Origin: Candidatus Heimdallarchaeota archaeon B3_Heim
GTDB lineage: Archaea > Asgardarchaeota > Heimdallarchaeia > Hodarchaeales > Hodarchaeaceae
Length of the DNA stretch: 64,000 nt
Assembly (NCBI GenBank): GCA_003144275.1
Contig: NJBF01000002.1
Location: 62,001-126,000, forward strand
Direction of reading: 5' to 3'
The notes beneath the pieces are model-generated. The model saw only the letters and a program-made list of their open reading frames with translations, was not told the origin of the DNA and made no database searches. The first letter of the stretch is position 1, and each line of letters opens with the position of its first letter. Below, piece by piece: positions 52,316 to 61,178 of the stretch. The position numbers were made by a program, and so were the translations under genes.

Positions 52316-53488
52316 ATGGATTGGCAAATTGTGAGTCGTCGCCAAACAAAAGCTCTAGATGATTTTTTAAATAATTCTAAACGAGAAATTAGAAGAGGAA
52401 GTGTGGTATCAGGAATGAGAATTAAAATTACAAATATAGTTATACCGTGGTATGCACCACGTGAAGAAGTTGATAAGGAATTTCTTGGTGAATTAGCTGT
52501 AAGTATGGATAAGGATGGGCAATGGGATGATATAATCCTTCGTCATAATGAAGCTGGGGAATATGAACTCATCTCAGGTTTTCAAAGGCTTAATGCTGCG
52601 AAATCTTTGAAGTGGGAAGAAATTAATGCTAAAGTTCTCGATATAACAGAGAATGATGCAGCAGTTATGGCGTTAGAAAGTAATATTCTTCGTAGAGGAT
52701 TAAAAGAGATTGAAGAAGGGAAAGCAATTCAGAAAATGATTGACAAATATGGATATACACATAAACAGGTTGCAGAGAGATTAAGAAAAAGCCAAAACTG
52801 GATTAGTAATAGACTATCTTTGGCAATGGATATAACAGACTTAGTAAAAAAGGCTATGATTGATCAAAAACTATCTGTTACTCAAGCCATTGAAATTGGA
52901 AAACTTTCAAAAAAAGACCAAGATAAATTTTTGGCCATTGTTCTTAAGAAAGTTGAAGAAAACGATGGGAGGCCAATTTCTGTAGAAGAAACTAGAATTC
53001 TCCGTAAGCGTTTTACAAATGATACTATTTTTACAATTGGTTATAGTGGATGGGACATTGATGATTTTTTAAACACACTTAAAGATAATAAGATAGGTGT
53101 TTTAGTTGATATTAGAGAAAGTACAAAGTCCCAACGAAAACCTGAATTTAGTGGACGATTATTAGAAAAAAGAGTTAAGGAACTTGGTATAAAATACTTC
53201 GGTAGACCACAACTAGGGGTTCCTTGGGATATCCGTGCGGCAGTTTTTGAAAATGGCTTATCGTCTAATTGTTTTAAAGAATGGTACATTTGGCACGTTA
53301 CAAAAAGAGACGAGAAAAACAAAGCATTTGAAACAGCCAGAGAATTAAAAGATGTTGGAGCTCCCGCTTTCATGTGTATGGAACGTTATCCAAAACCGAG
53401 CGGAAAACAGGAACATTACTGTCACCGTGACTTTTTAGCTGAATTGATACTAAAGGAACAAATCTTTGAGAAACGAATCGATTTATGA
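52316..53488 (+). CDS. ParB-like nuclease/partition domain fused to DUF488
   Basis: 390 aa from ATG 52316 (412 aa if from 52250). Order: ParB/Srx domain (WDDIILRHNEAGEYELISGF, QRLNAAKSLKW, ALESNILRRGL), KorB-like HTH (YTHKQVAERLRKSQNWISNR), helical linker, then a complete DUF488 domain (FTIGYSGWDIDDFLNTL, VLVDIREST, FMCMERYPKP, CHRDF). ParB folds can be CTPase clamps or nucleases; DUF488 activity is unknown. The fusion unites DNA-site binding with DUF488, and a free DUF488 protein exists at 13681. Confidence 0.85.
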   Translation: MDWQIVSRRQTKALDDFLNNSKREIRRGSVVSGMRIKITNIVIPWYAPREEVDKEFLGELAVSMDKDGQWDDIILRHNEAGEYELISGFQRLNAAKSLKWEEINAKVLDITENDAAVMALESNILRRGLKEIEEGKAIQKMIDKYGYTHKQVAERLRKSQNWISNRLSLAMDITDLVKKAMIDQKLSVTQAIEIGKLSKKDQDKFLAIVLKKVEENDGRPISVEETRILRKRFTNDTIFTIGYSGWDIDDFLNTLKDNKIGVLVDIRESTKSQRKPEFSGRLLEKRVKELGIKYFGRPQLGVPWDIRAAVFENGLSSNCFKEWYIWHVTKRDEKNKAFETARELKDVGAPAFMCMERYPKPSGKQEHYCHRDFLAELILKEQIFEKRIDL

Positions 53489-53532
53489 AATACATAATTC
53501 AATTTTGTTAATTGAAAGATTTTCCTTACAAA

Positions 53533-53814
53533 TCATCTCTCCCTTTTTTTTAATAACTCAATCATTATCTCAATCTGTTCTTTAAATTCTTCTAGCATTT
53601 CTGAACTTAACATTTCTTCTGATTTCCTTAAACGTATATCCATTAGTCTCTCATAGCATCTAAAAATTAAAAAAAAATCATATATTGAATTCCATATCCC
53701 CTTTTTAATAAAATACCGATCGTTGTAATTTATTAGTTTTCTTAGAGTGTTTAATGGAAGATCAGGATCACTATCAATCATTTTTAATTTCTTTCTTGTA
53801 GTAGATCTAAGCAA
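53533..53814 (-). CDS. Small helical hypothetical protein
   Basis: 93 aa, basic N-terminus, then helices with many Lys/Glu. Divergent from the 54006 gene across a double operator. It may be a regulator acting on that operator, but no DNA-binding motif is evident. Confidence 0.5.
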   Translation of the reverse strand: MLRSTTRKKLKMIDSDPDLPLNTLRKLINYNDRYFIKKGIWNSIYDFFLIFRCYERLMDIRLRKSEEMLSSEMLEEFKEQIEIMIELLKKRER

Positions 53815-53820
53815 GTTTTC

Positions 53821-53875
53821 TTACCTCATCAAATGTGTTGAGGCATTAATTACCTCATCGATTGTGTTGAGGTAA
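53821..53875. promoter_or_regulatory. Double palindromic operator
   Basis: CCTCATCRAWTGTGTTGAGG occurs twice, at 53824-53843 and 53853-53872, 29 bp centre to centre. The second copy extends to perfect 8-bp arms TTACCTCA/TGAGGTAA. It lies between divergent genes and is a strong candidate dimeric-repressor site. Confidence 0.75.
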
Positions 53876-54005
53876 TACTAAAAAAACGTTATGGTATCAA
53901 TTTTCAAATTTTGAATAAAAAATATTCAACTTCATTATTCAGTTCTTCTTATAAAAGAAAGGATCTTAAAATTGAATAGAGGAATAAAGGATTTGAGGGT
54001 TTTTC

Positions 54006-54605
54006 ATGGGATTAGATCTCTTTTTTTATCCTGAAGAGTTTGAAGGGCCATTTGTAGTTCTTGGTAAAGGCGAAACAAGATATGATAAGAGATTTCATCA
54101 ATTCATTTCCTGTATGATAGTTTTAGATAGTAATCTGAACTTAGTGAGATTATTTCCTATTGATATGGAGCGCTTTTCAACTTTTAAGGAATTTGATTTT
54201 GTTAAAGTAAGAATTGAAAAAAGGAACTACGAAAGCCATAGACCAGAGACAAGAAAAATTTATCCTTCTACAATTAGATATTCCAAAGAAACGTTTCATT
54301 TCACTCTTCCCTTTGAAACAGGAGAAGTTCTACATGATGGTAATTGGAAGAAGATGCACCGTTCTGTTGCCTTGATAAATCCACGAGAATTAAGAATAAG
54401 ACAAAAATGGAATGAATATACTCGAATACAATACTTCTGTGATTTTGAGGGATGCAATGGGCATACAAACAAACTAGATGCATATACTTTTGAACAAGTG
54501 GCCGCTTTAGAAAGAGAAAATACAGCTATTGGTTTTGTTTTAGGTACACATGCAGGATATCCTCATAGATGGTTATTAGTCTCTGCAATACGAGCAGAAA
54601 ACTAG
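54006..54605 (+). CDS. Zinc-knuckle protein, paralog of 51471
   Basis: 199 aa. FVVLGKGETRYDK, LVRLFPIDMERF, DFVKVRIEKRN and the C-terminal CDFEGCNGHTNKLD and GFVLGTHAGYPHRWLLVSAI match the motif order of the 51471 protein, although the C-terminal spacing is shorter. It is controlled from the double operator. Function unknown; context is defence/maintenance. Confidence 0.7.
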   Translation: MGLDLFFYPEEFEGPFVVLGKGETRYDKRFHQFISCMIVLDSNLNLVRLFPIDMERFSTFKEFDFVKVRIEKRNYESHRPETRKIYPSTIRYSKETFHFTLPFETGEVLHDGNWKKMHRSVALINPRELRIRQKWNEYTRIQYFCDFEGCNGHTNKLDAYTFEQVAALERENTAIGFVLGTHAGYPHRWLLVSAIRAEN

Positions 54606-54932
54606 CATAACCATATAAAAGATTCCTAGAAAAATTCTGGACCTAAAGTATAACATTCTTCTCAAAATTTTTAAATTATAAAAACTCTCCTTCTTCCTCT
54701 CCAATACTTCTTCGAATCCCTTTCCCATTATTCCAAGAGGGGGGAGGGAGGGAAGTTGATCCTGTAAAAATTGAATGAAATTCAAAAGAAACCTGTGACC
54801 AACTTCCACATAATGACGTTTTTCCTCTTATATAAACACCTCAATAAAATTATAATGGAATAACCACTCTTTCCTATGGAAAATTATTTATAGGGCAATT
54901 TTCGTTCTAGCTGTTAGAACGGAAGCGATTTC
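54606..54932. other. Gene-free spacer of about 330 bp
   Basis: Contains a G-rich stretch (GGGGGGAGGGAGGG at 54737) with no evident partner. A minus-strand ORF (54576-54809) is considered spurious. Confidence 0.4.
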
Positions 54933-55061
54933 ATGAGTGGAAGTGCAAAACTCGCTTATCTCGAACATCTTAGACAGGAAGAAAAGCTTCGGAAGCGAGA
55001 AGCCTATTGGGAAAAAATTTTTGCTCAAGCTCCCCCTCCAGCTAAGAAATCGAAATCCTAA
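54933..55061 (+). CDS. 42-aa charged small protein
   Basis: Product starts MSGSAKLAYLEHLRQEEK and ends in APPPAKKSKS. A single charged helix and a basic Pro-rich tail. It converges with the nuclease gene. Confidence 0.5.
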   Translation: MSGSAKLAYLEHLRQEEKLRKREAYWEKIFAQAPPPAKKSKS

Positions 55062-55101
55062 TCTTCCCTTTCTTATTCTGAAAAAATCCAAGGAGTTTAT
55101 T

Positions 55102-55593
55102 TTAGGGTTCAGTAGCAAATGGATCAATATAGGAGAGAATATTATCTCTTTTCAGGGAATAATCCTCAAGAAGCTGCATAATCGTGATACTCTGAACACC
55201 TCCAAAATGAAGAAGGAATCTATGTTGTAAAAAGCGTCTTCGCGCCTCGCTAAATCCTTGAGGAGATATTAAAAAAGCGTATCGTGTATTAAATACCTCT
55301 GCATACATTTTAATTTGATAAATATCTGCAATTTTCAATTCTTTATTTTTTACCTCAACAACGACTAAACGCTTATCTATAAAGCCGCTTTCTGATGGAA
55401 CAAGCACATATCCCATAAGATCAGGTTTTTTATCCTCTGTCTCCAAAATGAACACTGAATGATCATCTAAGATCTTTTTAATCGAATCCTCAATTTTTTT
55501 GGAAGTAATCTCTAGAAAACATTTACCTATATTATTAAATTTCTCCTCTAAAGCTTTCTTAATCGGCTCATAAAGTGCTTCTTCTTTTATCAT
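55102..55593 (-). CDS. PD-(D/E)XK nuclease-like protein
   Basis: 163 aa. KPDLMGYVLVP (catalytic Asp), LVVVEVKNKELKIADIYQIK (ExK), then YAFLISPQGF: the core of restriction-endonuclease-like folds. No other domain. It is 27 bp from the next upstream minus-strand gene and is a candidate defence or DNA-processing nuclease. Confidence 0.75.
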   Translation of the reverse strand: MIKEEALYEPIKKALEEKFNNIGKCFLEITSKKIEDSIKKILDDHSVFILETEDKKPDLMGYVLVPSESGFIDKRLVVVEVKNKELKIADIYQIKMYAEVFNTRYAFLISPQGFSEARRRFLQHRFLLHFGGVQSITIMQLLEDYSLKRDNILSYIDPFATEP

Positions 55594-55620
55594 TTTTTTT
55601 TTCCTCTTAAGAGTCCTCTT

Positions 55621-56082
55621 TTAAAAATCATATTTCACAAAATCAAATTCAGCAAAATTACGTTTAACTAATTTATTCAATTCGTTTCCAAAAGCATTAA
55701 TGTCTTCTATTGGATTTATTAATTCTCCTCTTCTTATTAACTCCCAGATTGCTTGAGCAACATCATTCATTCGATTAATAATTGCAATTGATGGAGCCGT
55801 TAGATGAATACCTCTTGCAGAAAGATCGCCAAAATCATCTCGAATAGGAATGAAAATACCTCCTTTTGTTGGAGGAATCTGTCGATTTGCAAATACAATA
55901 CCTGGAAGATCTATTATAATTCTTCCAGAGACTTCGGCAATGATTTCGTCAATATCAGGGATATGAGAATAGAAAATATTCACCTTATCAGGTGGTCCAA
56001 AAATACCCAAAGTGAAGGTCTTTGCTATTTTCTTTCCTTTTGTTTTTAAAACAGTAATTGGATATTGTGTCCTATTAACCAT
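55621..56082 (-). CDS. Hypothetical protein
   Basis: 153 aa, soluble, beta-rich first two thirds, helical end. LGIFGPPDKVNIFYSH and the GGIFIPIRDDFG string stand out but match nothing I know. It lies 11 bp after the 1008-aa gene on the same strand, so it may be co-expressed. Confidence 0.6.
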   Translation of the reverse strand: MVNRTQYPITVLKTKGKKIAKTFTLGIFGPPDKVNIFYSHIPDIDEIIAEVSGRIIIDLPGIVFANRQIPPTKGGIFIPIRDDFGDLSARGIHLTAPSIAIINRMNDVAQAIWELIRRGELINPIEDINAFGNELNKLVKRNFAEFDFVKYDF

Positions 56083-56093
56083 AATTAATCACT

Positions 56094-59000
56094 TTAAACA
56101 ATCGATCTTTTCCTTGAGTATCCTCGTCTGATTCGCCAGATAATTATTGTCGAAATCAGACCTGATAAGATGAAAAATCTGTGTAAAGGGGTTTCAAAGC
56201 TTGTTGTGGTGCTAATTGTAGTTTTTGAAGTCGTGGATGTCGTAGTGGAAGTGGTTGTCGCAGAAAATACCTCCACAGCGAACGCTTGATCATTAATAGC
56301 TATGTATTGAATATTCCCAGCATTATCAATGGTTACAGGAATGAAATAATAAGTTCCTAATGAAGAAGTATCCAAGCTAAAATCATAGATTCCATCAGAA
56401 TCTTGATCAAGAACCTCGGTTATTTGAATATCTCCTTCATTGAAAACCCAGAGTAGTAGAACTTTATAAATTCCAGTTGTAATCTCGTTTGCAATTGAAG
56501 GATCCTCAATATCAACAACAAAAGCCAGATCATCATTCTGTAGAATTTGACTTGGAATAGTATCCAACAAACTCATGGTGGGAGCAGTAATATCTCCAGT
56601 ATCAATCGTTAATTCAAGATAACCAGAAGCACTGACTTTTCTCCCCGAATATGATTCTGCAAAAAGTGTAACATCAATTCGAGAAGTTCCCCCAGGATAA
56701 TTCAATGGCACTTCCACAATAAATCCGTCTCCACTTGAGATTTGATCTCCTAAATCACCATAAAAACTACTTGCATTATAAAAGATCAATTGAGATGTTG
56801 TATTTGCTGATCCAGTAATACTGAACCCAGTATTATCAACTTGAACATTGATATGCAGGAAGAAAACTTCTCCTGGATCAGGAATGCCATCACCATTGCC
56901 ATAAAGAAAATCATCGATTGAATAGCTAAGTATTGTGATTTCTGGAGGAAGTAATTCCACTATATCCATAGTAATATTGACTGTTTGATACACATCGTGA
57001 CCATTTGAATCAGTGCATACGATATGAAGTGTAAAAACAGCAGTTTGGTTTCTCGCTGTAACAGGAATATGAATTCGAGCTCTTGTAGAGGTTCCACTAC
57101 CTAAAACAGCAAGGTCTCCAATGACAATGTGAGGATTTGTGATATTTAAATCAGGATTATCGCTAGTGACAAAACCTGATACTGTATATGCCTCTCCTTC
57201 ACCTGTATTTTGAATAGAAAATTCGAGCTCTACAGTTTCTCCTGCTTCAAAGAGACCATCCAAATCACTATCGTATCCTGCTGCAGAAAGAAGATTGAAA
57301 CTCGGTTTTGGAGCAAAAACGGGAATAGCAAAGTAAAGTAGATCAACATACGCATACGTTGCATCCTCATAGTAGACATAAAAATACAAGTAAACCAATC
57401 CGTCATCGTGGATTGACATCGTTGAGAGATTAACAAATCCAAGAACCTCTGAGGATCCGATATTGACATTTGAAATATTCGTCTGATCACTTACCAGTAT
57501 TGCTGTATTGACAGTATCAGTATCCAATGCTCCTGCTACAAGAATTTGAGCGTTCAGGATATCAGCGGAACCTCTATTTGTAACATTGAAATACAGGCCA
57601 AGCTCCTCTCCCGACTTCCAGTAATCATCTGGAATATCCGATAAAACGTTACTAACTTCGAGATAAGTATCACCTGAATGGACTACTCGGAAATATAGCT
57701 CATAGAGACTTGTCCAAATAGAACCATTGACCGAGAAATAGTCAAAGGTTACATTAACAAGGATAAAATTACCTGAATAATCACTTGGAATAGTAAATTG
57801 GAAATTTGTTTGAAGCTCATAATTACCTTGGTTTTTCAAAAGCAGTGGGATAGAATCTTCACCTGAAACTGATACATTCATCGAATCAGCGGTTGAATTA
57901 ATGCTAAGTGCTGATCCATCCCCTAAGTTTGTTGTTAAGACCGAAAAGCTTACTATATCACTTGGTTCCAATATGCCGTCATCATCACCATTTTGATCGG
58001 AATAATTATAGGCGACCCCATAAACGAAAGGTAAATCGTCAGAAGGCAAAACATTGGTAGCTAGCGTTAAAACATCGCTATTTTCAGGTTGTAGATGATT
58101 CGTTAACACAGGGAAAGAGAAAATTGGAAAATGAAAAGGTAGATTGAATATTGGTAGTCCAATAGTGATATCCAGGTAAAAAACTAAACTTAGAATAAAT
58201 TCCATGTCAAAATCAAACAAATCGGTTGTGACATAATCCTGGAAAAAGAACTCAGGGACTTCCACTGAGAAAGCCTGAATAGATCCCTCTTTCTTCCAAT
58301 CCAAAAAATTGTTTGATAGTGAGACCCCAAAATCATCCGAGCTTACAGAGGCAGAAAAATCTGTATCAATTTTCGGACCGACAGAGACTCCGAGATTCAA
58401 TAAAGGAATTACTGTGGGAAAGGATACGCCTACTTTACCCAAAACTGCTTGTCCATTCATAGGAGTATCAAAGCTCCAATTTTTATCAAAAGGAAGACTT
58501 CCAATACCTGGACCAATGACAGGCCCAATGCCAAAAATTTGTGCCTTGAAAAAATAATCAAAGTCAAAGTCGATAGAAAAACCCATGCGTGCAGGATAAT
58601 TGTCATCAACGATTGCCTGAGTAATAATTTGTGTTCGATCATTTGCAGTCATTGAATTATTTCGATAAGTCGCAAGAACCACAGGCATACTGGCAAAAAC
58701 GGTTGTTGTAACAGTTTGATTCAAATTATACTGAATAATCCCCGAAGTGTCCTCTTGATGTGATTGGGACTGATAGATTTTGTTGTAAGTAAAATTCAGG
58801 AGCCAATAGTCTACAGTATCATAGAGAATACTAGATTGTGCTGATTTAATACTATTTAGAGGTGAGACAGATAATTCATTTGTCCCAGAGATTTCTTCTA
58901 ACGCTGTATGGACTGTTTGAGTATAATTTTCCTTTTCATTCATTTTACTCGGATTATATTTGTTTATTAATTGAGTTTCTTCAGTTTTGGAAGAAATTGG

Positions 59001-59120
59001 AGGTCTAATCATCATTGATACAAATACTGCCGAAAATAACAATACACATAATGGTAATCCATAAACAATTGATTCTTTTTTCATTTTTTGCTCATTCCCA
59101 ACTAAAATCCTCAAAAACAA
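56094..59120 (-). CDS. 1008-aa secreted surface protein with Thr-rich C-terminal linker
   Basis: Signal helix at about residues 17-36 (VYGLPLCVLLFSAVFVSMM); the better start may be Met13 (59084), preceding MKKESIV. The ectodomain has about five beta-sandwich repeats containing the D.DG..E.GE pattern (SDLDGLFEAGETVELEF, GDGIPDPGEVFFL), typical of CARDB-like domains of archaeal surface proteins. A Thr/Ser linker (TTTSTTTSTTSKTT) leads to a membrane helix (FILSGLISTIIIW) and a basic tail. It is likely anchored in the membrane and faces outwards. Confidence 0.85.
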   Translation of the reverse strand: MFLRILVGNEQKMKKESIVYGLPLCVLLFSAVFVSMMIRPPISSKTEETQLINKYNPSKMNEKENYTQTVHTALEEISGTNELSVSPLNSIKSAQSSILYDTVDYWLLNFTYNKIYQSQSHQEDTSGIIQYNLNQTVTTTVFASMPVVLATYRNNSMTANDRTQIITQAIVDDNYPARMGFSIDFDFDYFFKAQIFGIGPVIGPGIGSLPFDKNWSFDTPMNGQAVLGKVGVSFPTVIPLLNLGVSVGPKIDTDFSASVSSDDFGVSLSNNFLDWKKEGSIQAFSVEVPEFFFQDYVTTDLFDFDMEFILSLVFYLDITIGLPIFNLPFHFPIFSFPVLTNHLQPENSDVLTLATNVLPSDDLPFVYGVAYNYSDQNGDDDGILEPSDIVSFSVLTTNLGDGSALSINSTADSMNVSVSGEDSIPLLLKNQGNYELQTNFQFTIPSDYSGNFILVNVTFDYFSVNGSIWTSLYELYFRVVHSGDTYLEVSNVLSDIPDDYWKSGEELGLYFNVTNRGSADILNAQILVAGALDTDTVNTAILVSDQTNISNVNIGSSEVLGFVNLSTMSIHDDGLVYLYFYVYYEDATYAYVDLLYFAIPVFAPKPSFNLLSAAGYDSDLDGLFEAGETVELEFSIQNTGEGEAYTVSGFVTSDNPDLNITNPHIVIGDLAVLGSGTSTRARIHIPVTARNQTAVFTLHIVCTDSNGHDVYQTVNITMDIVELLPPEITILSYSIDDFLYGNGDGIPDPGEVFFLHINVQVDNTGFSITGSANTTSQLIFYNASSFYGDLGDQISSGDGFIVEVPLNYPGGTSRIDVTLFAESYSGRKVSASGYLELTIDTGDITAPTMSLLDTIPSQILQNDDLAFVVDIEDPSIANEITTGIYKVLLLWVFNEGDIQITEVLDQDSDGIYDFSLDTSSLGTYYFIPVTIDNAGNIQYIAINDQAFAVEVFSATTTSTTTSTTSKTTISTTTSFETPLHRFFILSGLISTIIIWRIRRGYSRKRSIV

Positions 59121-59156
59121 GTGATTTCACGGATCTCATTGGAAATTAATAAATCT

Positions 59157-59336
59157 ATGGGAGTTTCCGAAAAGCAAAAACAAATTATAACTTGTAACAA
59201 AGAAGTGGAAACACTATGCTTGCACATGCTTTTTCAGGAGCATAATGACTGTAGAGACAAGACTCACTTTCGAGTATCTCTCTCATTCTGTGTTGAACTC
59301 ATATACCGCTTGAATGTAGGTTTGTCTGGTAATTAA
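59157..59336 (+). CDS. Small hypothetical protein
   Basis: 59 aa from ATG 59157. Cys and His residues are scattered (CNKEVETLCLHM). Spacing to the next gene and direction suggest the start of an operon. Weakly supported; contains the GTAGAGACAAGA word at 59251. Confidence 0.4.
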   Translation: MGVSEKQKQIITCNKEVETLCLHMLFQEHNDCRDKTHFRVSLSFCVELIYRLNVGLSGN

Positions 59337-59355
59337 GAGTTGAGAGGCGAGAAAC

Positions 59356-59625
59356 ATGGCCATTATTCTGGAAAAGAGTCACTATAAATATATGAGCAAG
59401 AAAAGTATCCGGGAGCATTTCGTTAAACGCTTGAATGAAACTTATACTGAGTTCACACTTATACAAGAGTTATACTATAGCAAATACAACCAGAGACTTT
59501 TCAGATCTGATGAGAAAAAGATTCTCAGGAAAATGTTATTGGAAATTCGCCGGTTACGGGCAACCATAGAGCTTAATGATCAAAATGCGTCTTTGCGTCG
59601 GATGGTTCCGAGGGAAAAAGTATGA
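59356..59625 (+). CDS. Small helical basic protein
   Basis: 89 aa, almost entirely helical and basic (KKSIREHFVKRLNETYTEFT). Translationally coupled to the next gene by ATGA. GAGAGGCGAG precedes its start. No family. Confidence 0.65.
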   Translation: MAIILEKSHYKYMSKKSIREHFVKRLNETYTEFTLIQELYYSKYNQRLFRSDEKKILRKMLLEIRRLRATIELNDQNASLRRMVPREKV

Positions 59626-60005
59626 ATTCTACGCATTCTAAAAGAAACGCGAAGATACTTAGCTTAAGTAGTTCCAAAGACATGCTTGAATGTGATCATT
59701 GTGAATATGTCGCTCATTGTGATTTAAAAGGACCGCAGGATTCCGTTTGTCCTCATTCTTCTAGTTTTGACCAGAATGAGAATCATTTCCAAGAAACAGA
59801 TTTTACAGACCGTCGTTATAAAGAAATTAAACTAATTAAATTACCCTCCAAAGCAGAAGAAATTACTTTGAAAATGACTGCAGGAGAAATCAACATCCTG
59901 GAATATGCAGCCTATCAATTAGAGATTTCTTTGGAAAGATATCTTGAAGTTACATTTAGACTAGAAGTAGAAAGAGTTCAGAGAAAATATGGTATTAAAT
60001 TATAA
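59622..60005 (+). CDS. Small Cys/His protein with RHH-like end
   Basis: 127 aa. CDHCEYVAHCDLKG...VCPHSSS is a compact Cys/His cluster suggesting zinc (or an iron-sulphur site). The C-terminal 50 residues (TLKMTAGEINILEYAAYQ, then a helix) look like a ribbon-helix-helix domain. Possibly a regulator. Confidence 0.6.
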   Translation: MNSTHSKRNAKILSLSSSKDMLECDHCEYVAHCDLKGPQDSVCPHSSSFDQNENHFQETDFTDRRYKEIKLIKLPSKAEEITLKMTAGEINILEYAAYQLEISLERYLEVTFRLEVERVQRKYGIKL

Positions 60006-60015
60006 CGGAATGTGA

Positions 60016-60801
60016 TTAGACATGAATTGTTGTTGATCCATTTTGATTTAATTCCCAAATTTTTTTTCCAAAACGCTCACGAATATATGTCTCGTCTTTC
60101 CCACCTCTTAAAGAAACCTTTTGAACATTAAAACGTGTTTTTGGGGTTGGATTCCCTGAACTAGTTAACCGTAATAGATTTACACCAGTTCTTCTGGCAA
60201 AAGCTCTTTGTTCTGGTGAATAGTTTGTGTTTCCTTGGAAATATGCAGCAAAAAATAGCTTATCAATAAATGATGGGTAGCCAAAGATTTGTCTGATTTT
60301 TCTGTAAAAAGACTTATTATCAACCTTTGCCTCAATAGCCCAAAATTCATATTTAGATTGATTTTTTCTTCTTTCTAGTAGACCTACACCAAGGATATCT
60401 ATCTCAATTCCTTCTTTTTCTCCTGGATATCTAAAATTTATCTTTGAAAGTAATCTTAAATCACGAAACGGAGGTTTCTTATGTTTCATTTCAGACTTTA
60501 ACCAAGTTTTCAATGAAGATAATAACCAATCTTCTTGTACAATACCTTCTAATTTTCCTCTATAGAACTTAAATATTCTTTTTTCAATATTATCTAATTT
60601 AACTTGTTTATTTTTTAAACTCATTTCTCGGAGAAAATCTTCAAGTTCAGTCATTGTATAATTAGATCGTGTCATTTCCTTTTTTAAAATTGGGAAGATT
60701 CTTGGCAAATCTTTTCTTAAATCATCCTTTTTTAATTCAAATTCCCTCTTTAGATTATGAAGTAATTCCTTATAACTTTTTACCATCACAGGATCCTTCA
60801 A
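60016..60801 (-). CDS. PD-(D/E)XK nuclease-like protein
   Basis: 261 aa. IEIDILGVGLLERRK and YEFWAIEAKVDN give the Asp and ExK residues of a restriction-like nuclease, with IRQIFGYPSFIDKLFFAAYF after it. The first 120 residues are helical. It follows the 75-aa gene by 27 bp. The C-terminus is Gly/Arg-rich. A defence or repair nuclease is likely, target unknown. Confidence 0.7.
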   Translation of the reverse strand: MKDPVMVKSYKELLHNLKREFELKKDDLRKDLPRIFPILKKEMTRSNYTMTELEDFLREMSLKNKQVKLDNIEKRIFKFYRGKLEGIVQEDWLLSSLKTWLKSEMKHKKPPFRDLRLLSKINFRYPGEKEGIEIDILGVGLLERRKNQSKYEFWAIEAKVDNKSFYRKIRQIFGYPSFIDKLFFAAYFQGNTNYSPEQRAFARRTGVNLLRLTSSGNPTPKTRFNVQKVSLRGGKDETYIRERFGKKIWELNQNGSTTIHV

Positions 60802-60828
60802 AACTCTCAGATCGTCTTCTAATTAAAC

Positions 60829-61056
60829 TCATTTTTTACTCTTCTCCCCTTCTCTTCTAGCTTTTATTTTCTCTAAATGATGTTGTTCCTCTAATTTAAT
60901 TAGATTAATTGTTGCTATATGTACAAATTTTGCTTTATTTCGGTCATAAGCATCAGAAATTTCAGGAAACTCTTCAAATAATCTATCTAAACGTTTTTGC
61001 ATTGATTTCGGAAGATTTGGCCTGTAATATTCAACTTTCTCTGTAGTTTTTTGCAT
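60829..61056 (-). CDS. Small charged protein
   Basis: 75 aa, helical, Lys/Arg/Glu-rich (LPKSMQKRLDRLFEEFPEI, EEQHHLEKIKARREG). It is divergent from the AbrB-like gene across an operator. It may be a regulator or a partner of the downstream nuclease. Confidence 0.5.
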   Translation of the reverse strand: MQKTTEKVEYYRPNLPKSMQKRLDRLFEEFPEISDAYDRNKAKFVHIATINLIKLEEQHHLEKIKARREGEKSKK

Positions 61057-61134
61057 GTAAAACGCTTTTGAAGTAGAACTATTAATTAATAATTTGTCTA
61101 ATATCTGTCATATATTCGAGGTTAGTTTTATATA

Positions 61135-61161
61135 TGTCTAATAACAGGCATATATTAGACA
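61135..61161. promoter_or_regulatory. Palindromic operator TGTCTAATA/TATTAGACA
   Basis: A perfect inverted repeat with 9-bp arms and a 9-bp spacer. A half-site TTGTCTAATA lies about 40 bp away at 61094. It sits between the divergent genes at 61056 and 61179, so it probably controls the terminal operon. Confidence 0.7.
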
Positions 61162-61178
61162 GTTATTAGGTGTCTTTA

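Noticed and set aside
53824..53872. Two 20-bp direct repeats as a mini CRISPR
   Set aside because: Only two copies, with a 9-bp gap, each palindromic and in a divergent promoter region. An operator explains them better.
54737..54750. G-rich run as a quadruplex
   Set aside because: Only one to two G-tracts of sufficient length; four are needed and the spacing does not fit.
54576..54809. Minus-strand ORF of 77 aa
   Set aside because: Overlaps the end of the 199-aa gene and consists of low-complexity spacer translation including the G-rich run.
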